Assembly: GCF_003024195.1 (NCBI RefSeq)
Contig: NZ_KZ679062.1
Coordinates: forward strand, 1-64,000
Length of the DNA stretch: 64,000 nucleotides
Reading direction: 5' to 3'
Source: Streptomyces dioscori
Lineage (GTDB): Bacteria > Actinomycetota > Actinomycetes > Streptomycetales > Streptomycetaceae
The position numbers and the translations under genes are program-made. This document shows, one piece after another, positions 7,837-16,347 of the stretch. The notes under the pieces are model-generated. The model worked only from the letters and a program-made list of their open reading frames with translations, was not told the origin of the DNA and did no database searches. Within the stretch, counting starts at the first letter, position 1, and each line of letters starts with the position of its first letter.

Positions 7837-8211
7837 TCACAGCCAGACCGTCGCCAACCACACGGTCACCGCGGCGGTCAGGAGGAGCGTGATGTTGAGG
7901 GCGATCCGCCGGTCCCCGAGCCTCAGGTGCACCCTGGTCGCGCCGATCTGCAGGACCGCGAACCCGACGGCCGCGGCCAGGGCCAGCCAGGGCGCGATGC
8001 CGGTCAGCGGCGGAAGGATCAGTCCGATCGCGCCCAGGACCTCGATCACGCCGATCGCCCTGACGGCCGGCATCGGCGTGCTGTCCACCCAGGCCATCAT
8101 CGGGCGCAGCCCCTCCCGGCTCCTGACCACCTTCACCCCGCCCCCGTAGAGGTAGAAGAGGGCGAGCAGTCCGGCGACGATCCAGTAGGCGGGTTCGAGT
8201 GCGTCAGTCAT
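7837..8211 (-). CDS. DoxX-family membrane protein
   Basis: This is a 124-residue protein with four predicted transmembrane helices (WIVAGLLALFYLYGG, IGVIEVLGAIGLILPPL, WLALAAAVGFAVLQI and a C-terminal ITLLLTAAVTVWLATVWL). The GVIEVLGAIGLILP segment is the DoxX/DoxD-like signature. These proteins are thought to take part in membrane redox reactions or detoxification; the substrate is unknown. It is divergent from a LysR-type regulator across 87 bases containing a canonical LysR box, so it is the likely regulated target. Confidence 0.85.
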   Translation of the reverse strand: MTDALEPAYWIVAGLLALFYLYGGGVKVVRSREGLRPMMAWVDSTPMPAVRAIGVIEVLGAIGLILPPLTGIAPWLALAAAVGFAVLQIGATRVHLRLGDRRIALNITLLLTAAVTVWLATVWL

Positions 8212-8267
8212 GCCTTGATCACACTGCGGGGGCGCCCCGGCTGTCCAAGACCCGTTCCGGCACCTCG

Positions 8268-8282
8268 ATACCGTACGGGTAT
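8268..8282. promoter_or_regulatory. LysR-type operator (ATAC-N7-GTAT)
   Basis: The sequence ATAC-CGTACGG-GTAT, inside the larger perfect palindrome GATACC-N5-GGTATC (8267-8283), matches the classic LysR-family recognition pattern with its T-N11-A core. It lies between divergent doxX and the lysR-type gene, 16 bases before the regulator start. Confidence 0.75.
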
Positions 8283-8298
8283 CAGCGGAGGTGTCCGC

Positions 8299-9165
8299 AT
8301 GGCTATCGTGGCGCCCATGGAGCTACGCACGCTGCGCTACTTCGTGGCGGTCGCCGAGGAACTCCACTTCGGGCGGGCCGCCACCCGGCTCCACATGAGC
8401 CAGCCGCCGCTGAGCCGGGCTATCCGGCGTCTGGAGAGCGAACTGGGTGCCGCGCTGTTCGACCGGTCCTCCGCCGGGGTCGCGCTCACCGCGGCGGGGG
8501 CGCTGCTGCTCGACGAGGCGCGCGACCTGCTCGGCCGGTCCGACCGGATCCGCGAACGCGTGGCCGCGGCGGCCGGTGCCGCCCTCCTCACCGTGGGCAT
8601 CCTCGGGGACAGCACGGACCCGGGCGCGCTCCGGCTGGCCGCCGCCCATCGCCGTCAGTACCCGCACGTCGAGGTCCGCGTCCGCGAGACCGACCTCACC
8701 GATCCGACCTGCGGACTGCGCGCCGGATCGGTCGACATCGCCCTGACCCGCGGGCCGTTCGACGAGACCGGACTGGCCGTGCGTGAACTGCGGGCCGACC
8801 CGGTGGGGGCGCTGCTGCGCGCCGACGATCCGCTGGCAGGCCGCGAGAGCCTGAAACTGGCCGACCTGACCGGCCGCCGCTGGTTCCGGTTCCCCGCGGG
8901 CACCGATCCGCTCTGGCAGTCGTACTGGAGTGGTGGCGAACCCCGCGAGGGGCCCGTGGTGCGGGCGGTGCAGGAGTGTCAGCAGGCCGTTCTCTGGAAC
9001 GGCACGGTCGGTATGACGCTCCTCGACCACGTGCCGGCGCGGGGGCTCACGGTGGTACCGCTGACCGACATGCCGCCGAGCCGCGTGATGCTGGCCTGGA
9101 ACCAGGGCGACCCGAACCCCGTACTCGACCCGTTCGTCCGGACCGCGATCGCCGCCTATGGGTGA
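8299..9165 (+). CDS. LysR-family transcriptional regulator
   Basis: This 288-residue regulator has the typical N-terminal winged helix (MELRTLRYFVAVAEELHF, RAATRLHMSQPPLSRAIRRLE) and a C-terminal substrate-binding domain of the periplasmic-binding fold. The ATG at 8299 has GGAGGTG 5 bases upstream. The conventional family start MELRTL is the ATG at 8317, 18 bases later, but it lacks a good ribosome-binding site. It is divergent from doxX with a LysR box between them, so it probably controls doxX and itself. The effector cannot be told from sequence. Confidence 0.92.
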   Translation: MAIVAPMELRTLRYFVAVAEELHFGRAATRLHMSQPPLSRAIRRLESELGAALFDRSSAGVALTAAGALLLDEARDLLGRSDRIRERVAAAAGAALLTVGILGDSTDPGALRLAAAHRRQYPHVEVRVRETDLTDPTCGLRAGSVDIALTRGPFDETGLAVRELRADPVGALLRADDPLAGRESLKLADLTGRRWFRFPAGTDPLWQSYWSGGEPREGPVVRAVQECQQAVLWNGTVGMTLLDHVPARGLTVVPLTDMPPSRVMLAWNQGDPNPVLDPFVRTAIAAYG

Positions 9166-9265
9166 CGAGCGGCGGGTGACGAGCGACGGATGACGGGCTG
9201 TGGATGACGGGCTGTCGATGACGGCCGATGGATGTCCGCCGGTCCCTCCCGGTAGTCTCCGGCGC

Positions 9266-9721
9266 ATGCGGATCTCCGTCTCCTCCGACATGGACGAACC
9301 CGTGGCCCGCGCGCTGGTCGCGGAACTGCGCGAGCGCGGCCACGAAGTGCGGGCCCACGGGGCGCTGCGGCCCGGGGGCGACGCGCGATGGGCGGTGTGC
9401 TCGGAGGCGGCGGCCCGTGATGTCGCCGCCGGGCGGGCGGACCAGGCGGTCGTGTGCTGCTGGACCGGCACGGGCGCGTCGCTGGCCGCGAACAAGGTGT
9501 CGGGCGTACGGGCCGCGCTGTGCACGGACGCCTACACGGCCGACGGCGCCCGCCGCTGGAACGACGCCAACGTGCTGGCCCTCGGGCTGCGGCTGACGTC
9601 CGAACCGCTGCTCAAGGAGATCCTCGACGCGTGGTTCGACGCCGAGCCCAGTACGGACGCCGACGACCGCGAGAACGTGTCCCATGTGGCGGAGATCGAT
9701 GGCGGCGGGGCGGCCTCGTAG
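9266..9721 (+). CDS. RpiB/LacA/LacB-family protein, atypical active site
   Basis: This 151-residue protein has the fold of RpiB/LacAB sugar-phosphate isomerases. The motif CWTGTGASLAANK at about residues 65-77 matches the family phosphate/ene-diol site, including the catalytic cysteine (C65). The segment NDANVLALGLRL matches the family C-terminal motif. Two usual histidines are missing: the N-terminal DHAG-like motif is DMDE (residues 8-11), and the histidine before NDANVL is tryptophan (W98). The start ATG at 9266 is directly before the conserved first strand. Its reaction is therefore uncertain. It is preceded by degenerate GATGACGGGCTGT repeats (about 9185-9230). Confidence 0.85.
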   Translation: MRISVSSDMDEPVARALVAELRERGHEVRAHGALRPGGDARWAVCSEAAARDVAAGRADQAVVCCWTGTGASLAANKVSGVRAALCTDAYTADGARRWNDANVLALGLRLTSEPLLKEILDAWFDAEPSTDADDRENVSHVAEIDGGGAAS

Positions 9722-9766
9722 CCGGGACGGGACGTCGGCACCCCGCCCTTCACAGCGCCCCGCCGT

Positions 9767-10810
9767 TCACAGCACCCTGCGGTGCACCAGGGCCGACAGC
9801 ACCAGTGCGCCCGGCAGCAGCGGTATCCAGACCGTCAGGACGCGGTAGCCGACGACGGTCGCCGCCGCGATGCCCACGGGGGCGCCGAACGCGACCATGG
9901 TGAACACCAGTGCCGCGTCCACGGGCCCGATCCCGCCGGGCGCGGGAACGGCCCCGACCGCCGTACTGGCCAGGAGCAGCGCGAGGACCACCTGGGCCCA
10001 CGACAGCGGGAGCCCGAGCGAGAAGCCGACCGTGGCGATCACGCTCCCCTGCAGCAACGGGGTCGCCGCCGACCCGCCCCAGAGGGCGATGATCCGGGCG
10101 GGCCGCCGGTGCAGCAGCCGTACGTCGGTCAGGGCGGTGCGTACGCAGTCCGCGGCCGGGCGGCGCAGGGGACGTACGGTCGTCACGAGCAGCGCGGCCG
10201 TGCCGAACCCGGCGGCGACGGAACCGGCGACCAGCGCCATGGTCCGTCCGTCCGGGACCAGTTCACCGAGGTGCAGCAACTCCGGGTAGGCCACCACGAA
10301 GACCAGCAGCACCATCGTCTTGGCGACCGGTCTGACCAGGGAGTACAGCGCGAGCGAGGCGGTGGCGCGGGCCAGGGGTATGCCCCGGCCCTGGAGGAAG
10401 CGCAGGGTGACGGCGTGGGCGCCGATGCTCGCCGGGAGGACATGGTTCGCGGCACCGGCGGCGAACTGCGAGGCGAGCAGCAGCCCCGGCGGCAGCCGGT
10501 CGGGGATGGCGCCCTGGCGTACGCACGCGGCGGCCACCCAGCCCAGGCAGGTGCACAGGACCGCGGCGAGCAGCCACCAGGGGTCGGCGGTGGCCAGCCG
10601 GGCGGTTCCGTCGCGGACGGTCCGCCAGTCGGCCGCCGCCCATACCGCGATCAGCAGCAGCGGGAGCAGGGTCAGCGCCCAGCGGACCGGGCGCCCGACC
10701 GAGGGGAGGCGGGCGGGAGCCGGATCGGGGGATGGGACGGGGGTCAGGGGCGGAGCGGGGGCGGGCGTGGGGAGCGCCCGGGGGACGGATTCGAGCGGGA
10801 GCGAGGACAC
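9767..10810 (-). CDS. Flippase-like integral membrane protein (LPG synthase TM-region family)
   Basis: This 347-residue protein starts with a Pro-rich cytoplasmic tail (about 40 residues), followed by about eight hydrophobic helices. It belongs to the family of the membrane half of lysylphosphatidylglycerol synthase, also called UPF0104 or AglD-like. The motifs NHVLPASIGAHAVTLRFLQ, SLVRPVAK and PAPGGIGPVDAAL are characteristic. Members move lipids or lipid-linked sugars across the membrane. No synthetase (aminoacyl transfer) domain is attached, so it is not an LPG synthase by itself. It is convergent with the RpiB-like gene. Confidence 0.82.
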   Translation of the reverse strand: MSSLPLESVPRALPTPAPAPPLTPVPSPDPAPARLPSVGRPVRWALTLLPLLLIAVWAAADWRTVRDGTARLATADPWWLLAAVLCTCLGWVAAACVRQGAIPDRLPPGLLLASQFAAGAANHVLPASIGAHAVTLRFLQGRGIPLARATASLALYSLVRPVAKTMVLLVFVVAYPELLHLGELVPDGRTMALVAGSVAAGFGTAALLVTTVRPLRRPAADCVRTALTDVRLLHRRPARIIALWGGSAATPLLQGSVIATVGFSLGLPLSWAQVVLALLLASTAVGAVPAPGGIGPVDAALVFTMVAFGAPVGIAAATVVGYRVLTVWIPLLPGALVLSALVHRRVL

Positions 10811-11149
10811 GGCGCACGTCGTCCTTCCGCGTCATACCCGCGCGGGGCGGGCGGACGGTCACGGCGAGGCAGGAGGGGACGGCCGAAACATGCCCACCCG
10901 GTGTGACGCCATGGTGTCCGCAAGCCGACGGGGCGTGGACGGCCCGCCGTCGCGCACACGGCTCCGGCTTCTTTGTTGTGCCCACGCCCACCAGATCTCA
11001 AGCCCCACCGCTGCCGGGCCCACCCGTGCCGGGCTCACCCGTGCCGGGCTCACCCGTGCCGGGCTCACCCGTGCCGGGCTCACCCGTGCCGGGCTCACCC
11101 GTGCCGGGCCCACCCGTGCCGGGCCCACCCGTGCCGGGCCCGCCCGCTC
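10811..11149. other. Intergenic region holding a 15-bp minisatellite
   Basis: I see no gene between the flippase-like gene and cvnD. The left 200 bases show no recognised signal beyond a possible promoter for the flippase-like gene. The right part is occupied by the tandem repeat described next. Confidence 0.5.
11016..11135. repeat. 15-bp tandem repeat, 8 copies, directly after cvnD
   Basis: There are eight exact-length units, GGGCTCACCCGTGCC or GGGCCCACCCGTGCC, in the order C-T-T-T-T-T-C-C at the variable base. A degenerate unit follows at 11136-11150. The array begins right at the stop codon of cvnD. Read on the minus strand, it would encode PGTGE/PGTGG repeats in a frame other than that of cvnD. 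Confidence 0.95.
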
Positions 11150-11764
11150 TCAGGCCGGGGCGTCGGGCCGGCCGTTTCCGTTGCTCCGGGCCGAGGTCGC
11201 TATCAACTGGTCGATCAGCGCGATCAGTACGTCCCGGCACGATTCGCGGTCCCGGGCGTCGCACAGCAGCACGTGCGCGTTCTCCGGCAGCGCCAGGGCC
11301 TCCCGGATCTCCTCCGGCTCGTACGGATGTTCGCCGTGGAAGCCGTTGACGCCGACGACGAACGGGATGCCCCGCCGCTCGAAGAAGTCGATGGCGGCGA
11401 AGCTGGACTCCGGGCGGCGGACGTCGACCAGCACCACGGCCCCCAGGGCGCCGATGGCCAGGTCGTTCCACATGAACCAGAACCGCTGCTGGCCCGGCGT
11501 GCCGAAGAGATACAGCACGAGTTCCTGGCTGAGCGTGATCCGCCCGAAGTCCAGGGCCACCGTGGTGGCGTGCTTCTCCGGGATGCCGCCCAGGTCGTCG
11601 ACGCCCAGGCCGGCCGCGGTGAGCGGTTCCTCCGTGCGCAGCGGCACGATCTCGCTGACCGAGCCGACCATGGTGGTCTTGCCCACGCCGAACCCGCCGG
11701 CGATCAGGATCTTCACCGTGTCGGGTGCTGAGGTCCCCTGGATGACGGGGCTAGAGCCGGCCAA
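11150..11764 (-). CDS. cvnD: Conservon GTP-binding protein CvnD
   Basis: This is a 204-residue small Ras/Arf-like GTPase of the actinobacterial conservon type. The P-loop GGFGVGKTT is near residue 23, the switch region contains LDFGRITL and LFGTPGQQRFWFM, and the base-recognition loop is replaced by VGVNGFHG. It is thought to relay signals from the CvnA sensor at the membrane. The apparent start is TTG at 11764, with GAGGGAC upstream, overlapping the end of cvnC by 14 bases, which suggests translational coupling. It is the last gene of the four-gene operon and ends at a minisatellite. Confidence 0.9.
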   Translation of the reverse strand: MAGSSPVIQGTSAPDTVKILIAGGFGVGKTTMVGSVSEIVPLRTEEPLTAAGLGVDDLGGIPEKHATTVALDFGRITLSQELVLYLFGTPGQQRFWFMWNDLAIGALGAVVLVDVRRPESSFAAIDFFERRGIPFVVGVNGFHGEHPYEPEEIREALALPENAHVLLCDARDRESCRDVLIALIDQLIATSARSNGNGRPDAPA

Positions 11765-12107
11765 GGCCGTCCCTCACTTTCTGCAGCAGGTCCAGGTCCG
11801 AGGTGCGGGAGATCTCACGCGGTGCCCTGGCGGTGATCCGGCCCGCCTCCAGCAGATCGCAGAGCATGATGCAGACCACGCTCACCGGCAGATCGAGCTG
11901 GGCGGCCAGCTCCGCCACCACGACCGGCTTGACGCACAGCCGCAGGATCCGCGCCTGTTCGGGCTGCGGCCGCGCGGCCCGCGCGGGTGGCGGATCCACC
12001 GTGGTCACCGACGTGATGAGGGTGAAGTCGGCGCGGCTGGGCCGGGTGCGCCCGCCGGTCAGCGTGAACGGCCGGACGAGACGGCCCGCCGAATCGCCTC
12101 CGTTCAC
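11751..12107 (-). CDS. cvnC: Conservon DUF742 protein CvnC
   Basis: This 118-residue protein is the DUF742 member of the conservon. It has a winged-helix-like pattern: VRPFTLTGGRTRP, then CVKPVVVAELAAQLDLPVSV, VCIMLCDLLEAGRI and a C-terminal DLLQKVRDGLGRL. The GTG start at 12107 begins one base after the stop of cvnB. CvnC is believed to form a membrane-associated complex with CvnA, B and D. Confidence 0.92.
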   Translation of the reverse strand: MNGGDSAGRLVRPFTLTGGRTRPSRADFTLITSVTTVDPPPARAARPQPEQARILRLCVKPVVVAELAAQLDLPVSVVCIMLCDLLEAGRITARAPREISRTSDLDLLQKVRDGLGRL

Positions 12108-12108
12108 T

Positions 12109-12549
12109 TCACTCGCCGGAGTCGGTGGCGACGCCGGCTCGCGGTGCCGCGCTGAGGTGCTCGCCGATCTTCTTCACCAGCATGTTCATCTGGTACGCGA
12201 CCACTCCGACGTCCGCGCCCCGGTTGGTGAGCACGGCCAGATGGGCACCGGGGCCCGCCGTGGTGAGGATCAGATAGCTGTTGGCCATCTCGATGAGCGC
12301 CTGCCGGACGGGCCCGCCGCGGAAGTCCATGCTGACGCCCTTGCTGAGGCTCATCAGACCGGACGCGGTCGCCGCCAGCCGCTCGGCGTCGTCCCGCAGG
12401 AACCCCGTGGACCTGCTGACGACCAGTCCGTCCTCGGAGAGCACGACGGCTTGGTTCACCTCGGCGACCCGGTCCACCAGTCCGGTGAGCAGCTGGTCGA
12501 GCTGACTGTGCGTGGCAGGGATGGGGCGTGTCATTTCTCTGTCCTTCAT
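12109..12549 (-). CDS. cvnB: Conservon roadblock/LC7 protein CvnB
   Basis: This 146-residue (or 141-residue) protein has the roadblock/LC7 fold: LDQLLTGLVDRVAEVNQAVVLSEDGL, then LMSLSKGVSMDFRGGPVRQALIEM and a C-terminal DVGVVAYQMNMLVKKIGEHL. Such proteins regulate small GTPases, here CvnD. The ATG at 12549 overlaps the cvnA stop codon (ATGA). A second ATG at 12534 has AAGGAC about 8 bases upstream and is equally likely. I list the longer form. Confidence 0.92.
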   Translation of the reverse strand: MKDREMTRPIPATHSQLDQLLTGLVDRVAEVNQAVVLSEDGLVVSRSTGFLRDDAERLAATASGLMSLSKGVSMDFRGGPVRQALIEMANSYLILTTAGPGAHLAVLTNRGADVGVVAYQMNMLVKKIGEHLSAAPRAGVATDSGE

Positions 12550-15086
12550 GAGCGGTCAGCGGGCGGAGTCGAGGTGACGGAAGCGCCTTCGGGCGCGGCT
12601 TCTTCCCCTTGGTCGTACGACGGATCCGCGTCGTTGTCACGCGCCTGGAGTGTTCCGCGCTGGAATCCGGCGAGGGAGGAGGCCGCGCGTTCCGCGGTGA
12701 AGTCGTCCAGGGAGCTGTGGGCCTCGTCGGCGGTGTCGGTGACGGAGTCCTCACGCAACTCGGCGGCCAGGCTGGTCTGCGGCACCCGGCGTGGCAGCGC
12801 CTTGAGCCCGTCGCGGGCCGGGAGCCCGCCCGGCCCGGAACGGCCCGCACGGGCGTGGCGGGCACCGCCGTGGTCCGCACCCGCACCTGCGTGGCTCGTA
12901 TCGGCACGGCCCGCGTCGGCACGGCCCGCCTCGGGGCGGGTTCCGAGGGTGGCGGTGCGTGCCGCGGGCACCTCGGCGGTGCGCGTGCGGGCGACAGGCT
13001 GTGCCTCCCGCGAGCGTTCGTGCGTGGGGCCGTCCGCCTCGGCGTCCTCGGTGTCCCGCGCGGTCGTGCTCTTCGCGGTGACGGCGACCCGGGCCGGTTC
13101 CCCGGCGGGCCTGCGCGCCTCGTCGGCCGCCCGCGCGCCCCCGGCGGCGGACTCCGGGGACTCGCGCACCACGATCTCGTACGGGATCAGCACGATCGCG
13201 GTCGTGCCGCCGTACGGGGAGGGGCGCAGCGTGACGGTGATGCCGTGCCGGTTGGCGAGCCGGGCGATCACGAACATGCCGAGCCGCAGGTCGTCGGCGA
13301 GGGCCACCACGTCGAACTGCGGGGGCACCGCCAACTGGGCGTTGAACGACGCGTAGTCGTCCTCGGACATGCCGAGCCCGCGGTCCTCGATCTCCACCGC
13401 GAGGCCCTTGGCCACCAGCCCGGCCCGCACCCCGACGGGGCTGGGCGCGGGGGAGTACGTGGTGGCGTTGTCGATGAGTTCGGCGAGCAGGTGGATGACG
13501 TCGGCCACCGCCGGCGGGGCGAGGAACACCTCCTCCTCGGTCTGCACCTCCACGCGCTGGTACTCGGCGACCTCGCCGACCGAGCTGCGCAGGATGTCGA
13601 TCAGGGCGACGGGCTCGGTCCAGCTGCGGCCGGGCCGCTCACCGCTGATGATGACCAGGTTCTCCTCGTAGCGGCGCAACTGGCTGGCCGTGGAGTCGAG
13701 TTCGTACAGGCCCTTGAGGATCTCCGGGTCCTGGTGCCGGCGTTCCAGCGCGTCGAGCTTGGTGAGCTGGAGGTTGACCAGGTTCTGGCTCTGCCGGGCG
13801 ATGCCGAGGATGACCTTCTGGAAACCGCGCCGGGTGTCGGCGAGTTCCACCGCGGTGTTGACCGCCGTGCGCTGGGCGGTGTTGAACGCCTGCGCCACCT
13901 GGCCGAGTTCGTCGCGGCCGTAGTCCAGCTCGGGTGTCGCGGACTCCACGTCGACCGTCTCGCCGCGGTCGAGGCGCGCCACGACGTCGGGCAGCCGCTC
14001 CTCGGCGAGGCCCAGGGTGGCGATCCGCAGTCCGCGCAGCCGCCGGGACAGGGAGCGGGTGATGCGCCAGGACATGAAGACGCACACCAGCAGGGCGACG
14101 AGTCCGGCGGCGCTCAGCGCGGCGGCCTTGATCAGCAGCGCCTCGGCCTGGTCGTCACTGCGCTGCAGCAGCGCGGCCGTCTCCTGCTGGATCAGGGTGG
14201 AGTACTGCAGCCGGAGCTTGTCGTACGCCGTGCTCCAGCGCTTCTCCGCGTCCGGGAGGTCGATCCGCCCGCCGTCGCCGCCCTTCGCGCGGGCCGCGAG
14301 CACCTGCTCCTCGACGGTCTCCAGGGACTTCCAGTCGGAGCCCTGGAGGATCCGCTCGGTCTGTGTCTTGACGGAGCCGCGCAGCGACGGGATGAGCTGG
14401 TCCTCGACGAGGAAGCGCCGGGCGTTGACCAGTTGGGTGAAGTGGCTCCACGACTCGTCGTCGAGCCTGCCCGCCGGCCACACCAGGTGCAGCTGGGCGT
14501 CCTCCTGGGAGACCAGCTCCGCCGAGTGCTCCAGAGCGACGAGCGGGCCCGCCTGCGAGGTGAGTTCGCCGTCGTCGACCTGCGAGATCTCCTGGAACGC
14601 GTGGATCTGGTCGTCGATGATCGACGTGTACTGGTCCAGCGCCTGCTCGGGCGTGATGTCGGTGGGGTTGTCCACCTGCCCGCGGTAGTACTCCAGGCTG
14701 CCCACCGACGCGATGACCGAGTACATCCGGTCGCGGATACGGGTGGGTGCCTCGCGGATCCGGTCGGACTGGCCGACCAGCGTCGCGATGGCCTTGTCGG
14801 TACGTTCCCGCTGCGCGTCCAGGGCGCTGCGGGAGCCGTCGGGCGAGGCCAGCAGCACGGCCGACAGGCTGCGTTCCTTCTGCAGCGCCAGCGTCGCGTC
14901 GGTACCCATGGCCCCGGTCGACCGGCTGAGGCCGGTCTGGTCCCGCAGCCGCAGGCCCTCGGAGAACATCTGGATCGTCGTCACACCCCACATGGCGGCG
15001 AGGGTGACGCTGGGAACCAGGGCCAGCAGGATCAGCGAGAGACGTATGGAGCCGAGACGGCGGCGGGCGCCTGTCCGTGGAGACAT
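12546..15086 (-). CDS. cvnA: Conservon sensor kinase-like protein CvnA (NIT domain)
   Basis: This 846-residue membrane sensor heads the cvnABCD operon. It has an N-terminal helix (LSLILLALVPSVTLAAMWGV), a long extracellular nitrate/nitrite-sensing-type (NIT) domain at about 45-310 and a second helix (AAALSAAGLVALLVCVFM). A HAMP linker, a dimerisation region and an HATPase_c domain follow (LIDNATTYSPAPSPV, VEIEDRGLGMSEDDY, at about 520-640). The last 200 residues are low-complexity and rich in Ala, Arg and Thr. It lacks a clear phospho-accepting H-box, as is usual for CvnA, so it may act by protein contacts with CvnB-D. It lies downstream of an orphan sugar-binding lipoprotein gene in the same direction, separated by 244 bases. 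Confidence 0.92.
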   Translation of the reverse strand: MSPRTGARRRLGSIRLSLILLALVPSVTLAAMWGVTTIQMFSEGLRLRDQTGLSRSTGAMGTDATLALQKERSLSAVLLASPDGSRSALDAQRERTDKAIATLVGQSDRIREAPTRIRDRMYSVIASVGSLEYYRGQVDNPTDITPEQALDQYTSIIDDQIHAFQEISQVDDGELTSQAGPLVALEHSAELVSQEDAQLHLVWPAGRLDDESWSHFTQLVNARRFLVEDQLIPSLRGSVKTQTERILQGSDWKSLETVEEQVLAARAKGGDGGRIDLPDAEKRWSTAYDKLRLQYSTLIQQETAALLQRSDDQAEALLIKAAALSAAGLVALLVCVFMSWRITRSLSRRLRGLRIATLGLAEERLPDVVARLDRGETVDVESATPELDYGRDELGQVAQAFNTAQRTAVNTAVELADTRRGFQKVILGIARQSQNLVNLQLTKLDALERRHQDPEILKGLYELDSTASQLRRYEENLVIISGERPGRSWTEPVALIDILRSSVGEVAEYQRVEVQTEEEVFLAPPAVADVIHLLAELIDNATTYSPAPSPVGVRAGLVAKGLAVEIEDRGLGMSEDDYASFNAQLAVPPQFDVVALADDLRLGMFVIARLANRHGITVTLRPSPYGGTTAIVLIPYEIVVRESPESAAGGARAADEARRPAGEPARVAVTAKSTTARDTEDAEADGPTHERSREAQPVARTRTAEVPAARTATLGTRPEAGRADAGRADTSHAGAGADHGGARHARAGRSGPGGLPARDGLKALPRRVPQTSLAAELREDSVTDTADEAHSSLDDFTAERAASSLAGFQRGTLQARDNDADPSYDQGEEAAPEGASVTSTPPADRS

Positions 15087-15330
15087 CGTCGTCCTAGAGC
15101 GATCAGCGGTGAGCAGGGGGCAGTCGCGGGGAAGTTCGGGCGGTCGCGGGGGGTGTCGGATCGTCGGCGGAGCAGGGCAGGGGACGGACGCGCAGGGTGA
15201 GCGCGTGTCCTGTACACACAGGGGGTCCGCAGGATGCTATCCGTACAAGTGACCGTACGCACCGTGAGTACCCCAAACCTTGTCATCGCCGTTATAAGGC
15301 GATCTCCGTCCGGGCAGCCCCGGCGGGCGT

Positions 15331-16347
15331 TCAGCGGGTCCCGTTGGCCGCGTACTCGGCCACCGAGGCGACGTTCTCCTTGGTGACGAACGCCGGTCCG
15401 GTGAGTACCGGTTGCTCCCCGCCGCCGCTGACGTTGCCGTTGGTCTCGTACAGCCAGAACGCGTCCACGGCTAGGTATCCCTGCAGGTAGGGCTGCTGGT
15501 CCACGGCGAACTGCACGTCCCCGCTCTGCACGGACTTGACGATGTCGCTGTTGAGGTCGAAGGTGGCGATCTTCGCCTTGCTGTCGGCCTCCTTCACGGA
15601 CTTGACGGCCGCGAGGGCGAACTGGGCGCCGTTCATCACGACTTCGTCGATGGTCGGGTCCTGGCGCAGCGCGGCGGCGACGGACTCGATCAGGGCGTCC
15701 TCGTCGGTGCCGTCCACGTAGACCAGGTCGGTACGGCCGCCGAAGGTCTTCTTCACACCGGCGCAGCGGGCCTCCACGGCAACGTTGCCGCGCTCGTGGA
15801 TGACGCACAGGGCGTGCTTGGCGCGCAGCGAGTCCAGCTTGTCGCCGACGGCCCGGCCCGCGACGCTCTCGTCCTGGCCGAAGTACTGCAGCAGGCCGCC
15901 CGCCTTCCAGGCGTCGATACCGGAGTTGAGGCCGACCACCGGGATACCCGCCGCCCTGGCCGCGGCGACCGCGCCCTTCATCGCCTCGGGCTTGGCGAGG
16001 GTCACCGCGATGCCGTCGACCTTGTCGGCGACCGCCTCGCGCACCAGCTTGGCCTGTCCGGCGGCGTCGGGGTCGCTCTGGTACGCCAGGTCGATGCCGT
16101 CCTTGGCGGCGGCGGCCTCGGCGCCCTTGCGCACCCGCTCCCAGAACGCGTCGTCCGGGGCGCTGTGGGTGATCAGGGCGACCTTGATCCCGGAGCCGCC
16201 CGCCTTGCCCGCCGTGGTGGCGTCCGAGTCGGCCCCGTCCGAGCCGGTGCAGCCGGACGCGAGCAGGGAGACGGCGGCGCAGGCGGCGAGGGCGGCGGTG
16301 CCGCGCGCGGATCTGCTGGAAAGGGGACGGGAAGGGGTGTGGGTCAT
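15331..16347 (-). CDS. Sugar-type ABC substrate-binding lipoprotein (orphan)
   Basis: This is a 338-residue secreted lipoprotein. The signal peptide ends with a lipobox LLASGC near residue 32, then comes a Ser/Asp/Gly linker and a periplasmic-binding domain of the ribose-binding/LacI type (IKVALITHSAPDDAFWERV, KVDGIAVTLAKPEAM, GIPVVGLNSG, FDLNSDIVKSVQSGDVQFAVDQQPYLQGYL). The ATG at 16347 is close to the signal peptide. No permease or ATPase gene is adjacent. It lies upstream of the conservon in the same direction, so it may feed a remote transporter or deliver a ligand signal to CvnA; both are inference. Confidence 0.9.
   Translation of the reverse strand: MTHTPSRPLSSRSARGTAALAACAAVSLLASGCTGSDGADSDATTAGKAGGSGIKVALITHSAPDDAFWERVRKGAEAAAAKDGIDLAYQSDPDAAGQAKLVREAVADKVDGIAVTLAKPEAMKGAVAAARAAGIPVVGLNSGIDAWKAGGLLQYFGQDESVAGRAVGDKLDSLRAKHALCVIHERGNVAVEARCAGVKKTFGGRTDLVYVDGTDEDALIESVAAALRQDPTIDEVVMNGAQFALAAVKSVKEADSKAKIATFDLNSDIVKSVQSGDVQFAVDQQPYLQGYLAVDAFWLYETNGNVSGGGEQPVLTGPAFVTKENVASVAEYAANGTR

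Noticed and set aside
11016..11135. CRISPR-like array
   Set aside because: The units are contiguous 15-mers without spacers and no cas genes are present, so it is a minisatellite.
10859..11471. Repeat proteins (SPARV or PGTGE repeats) across the 15-bp minisatellite
   Set aside because: The frames are open only because 15 is divisible by three and the DNA is GC-rich. There is no ribosome-binding site, and they overlap cvnD.
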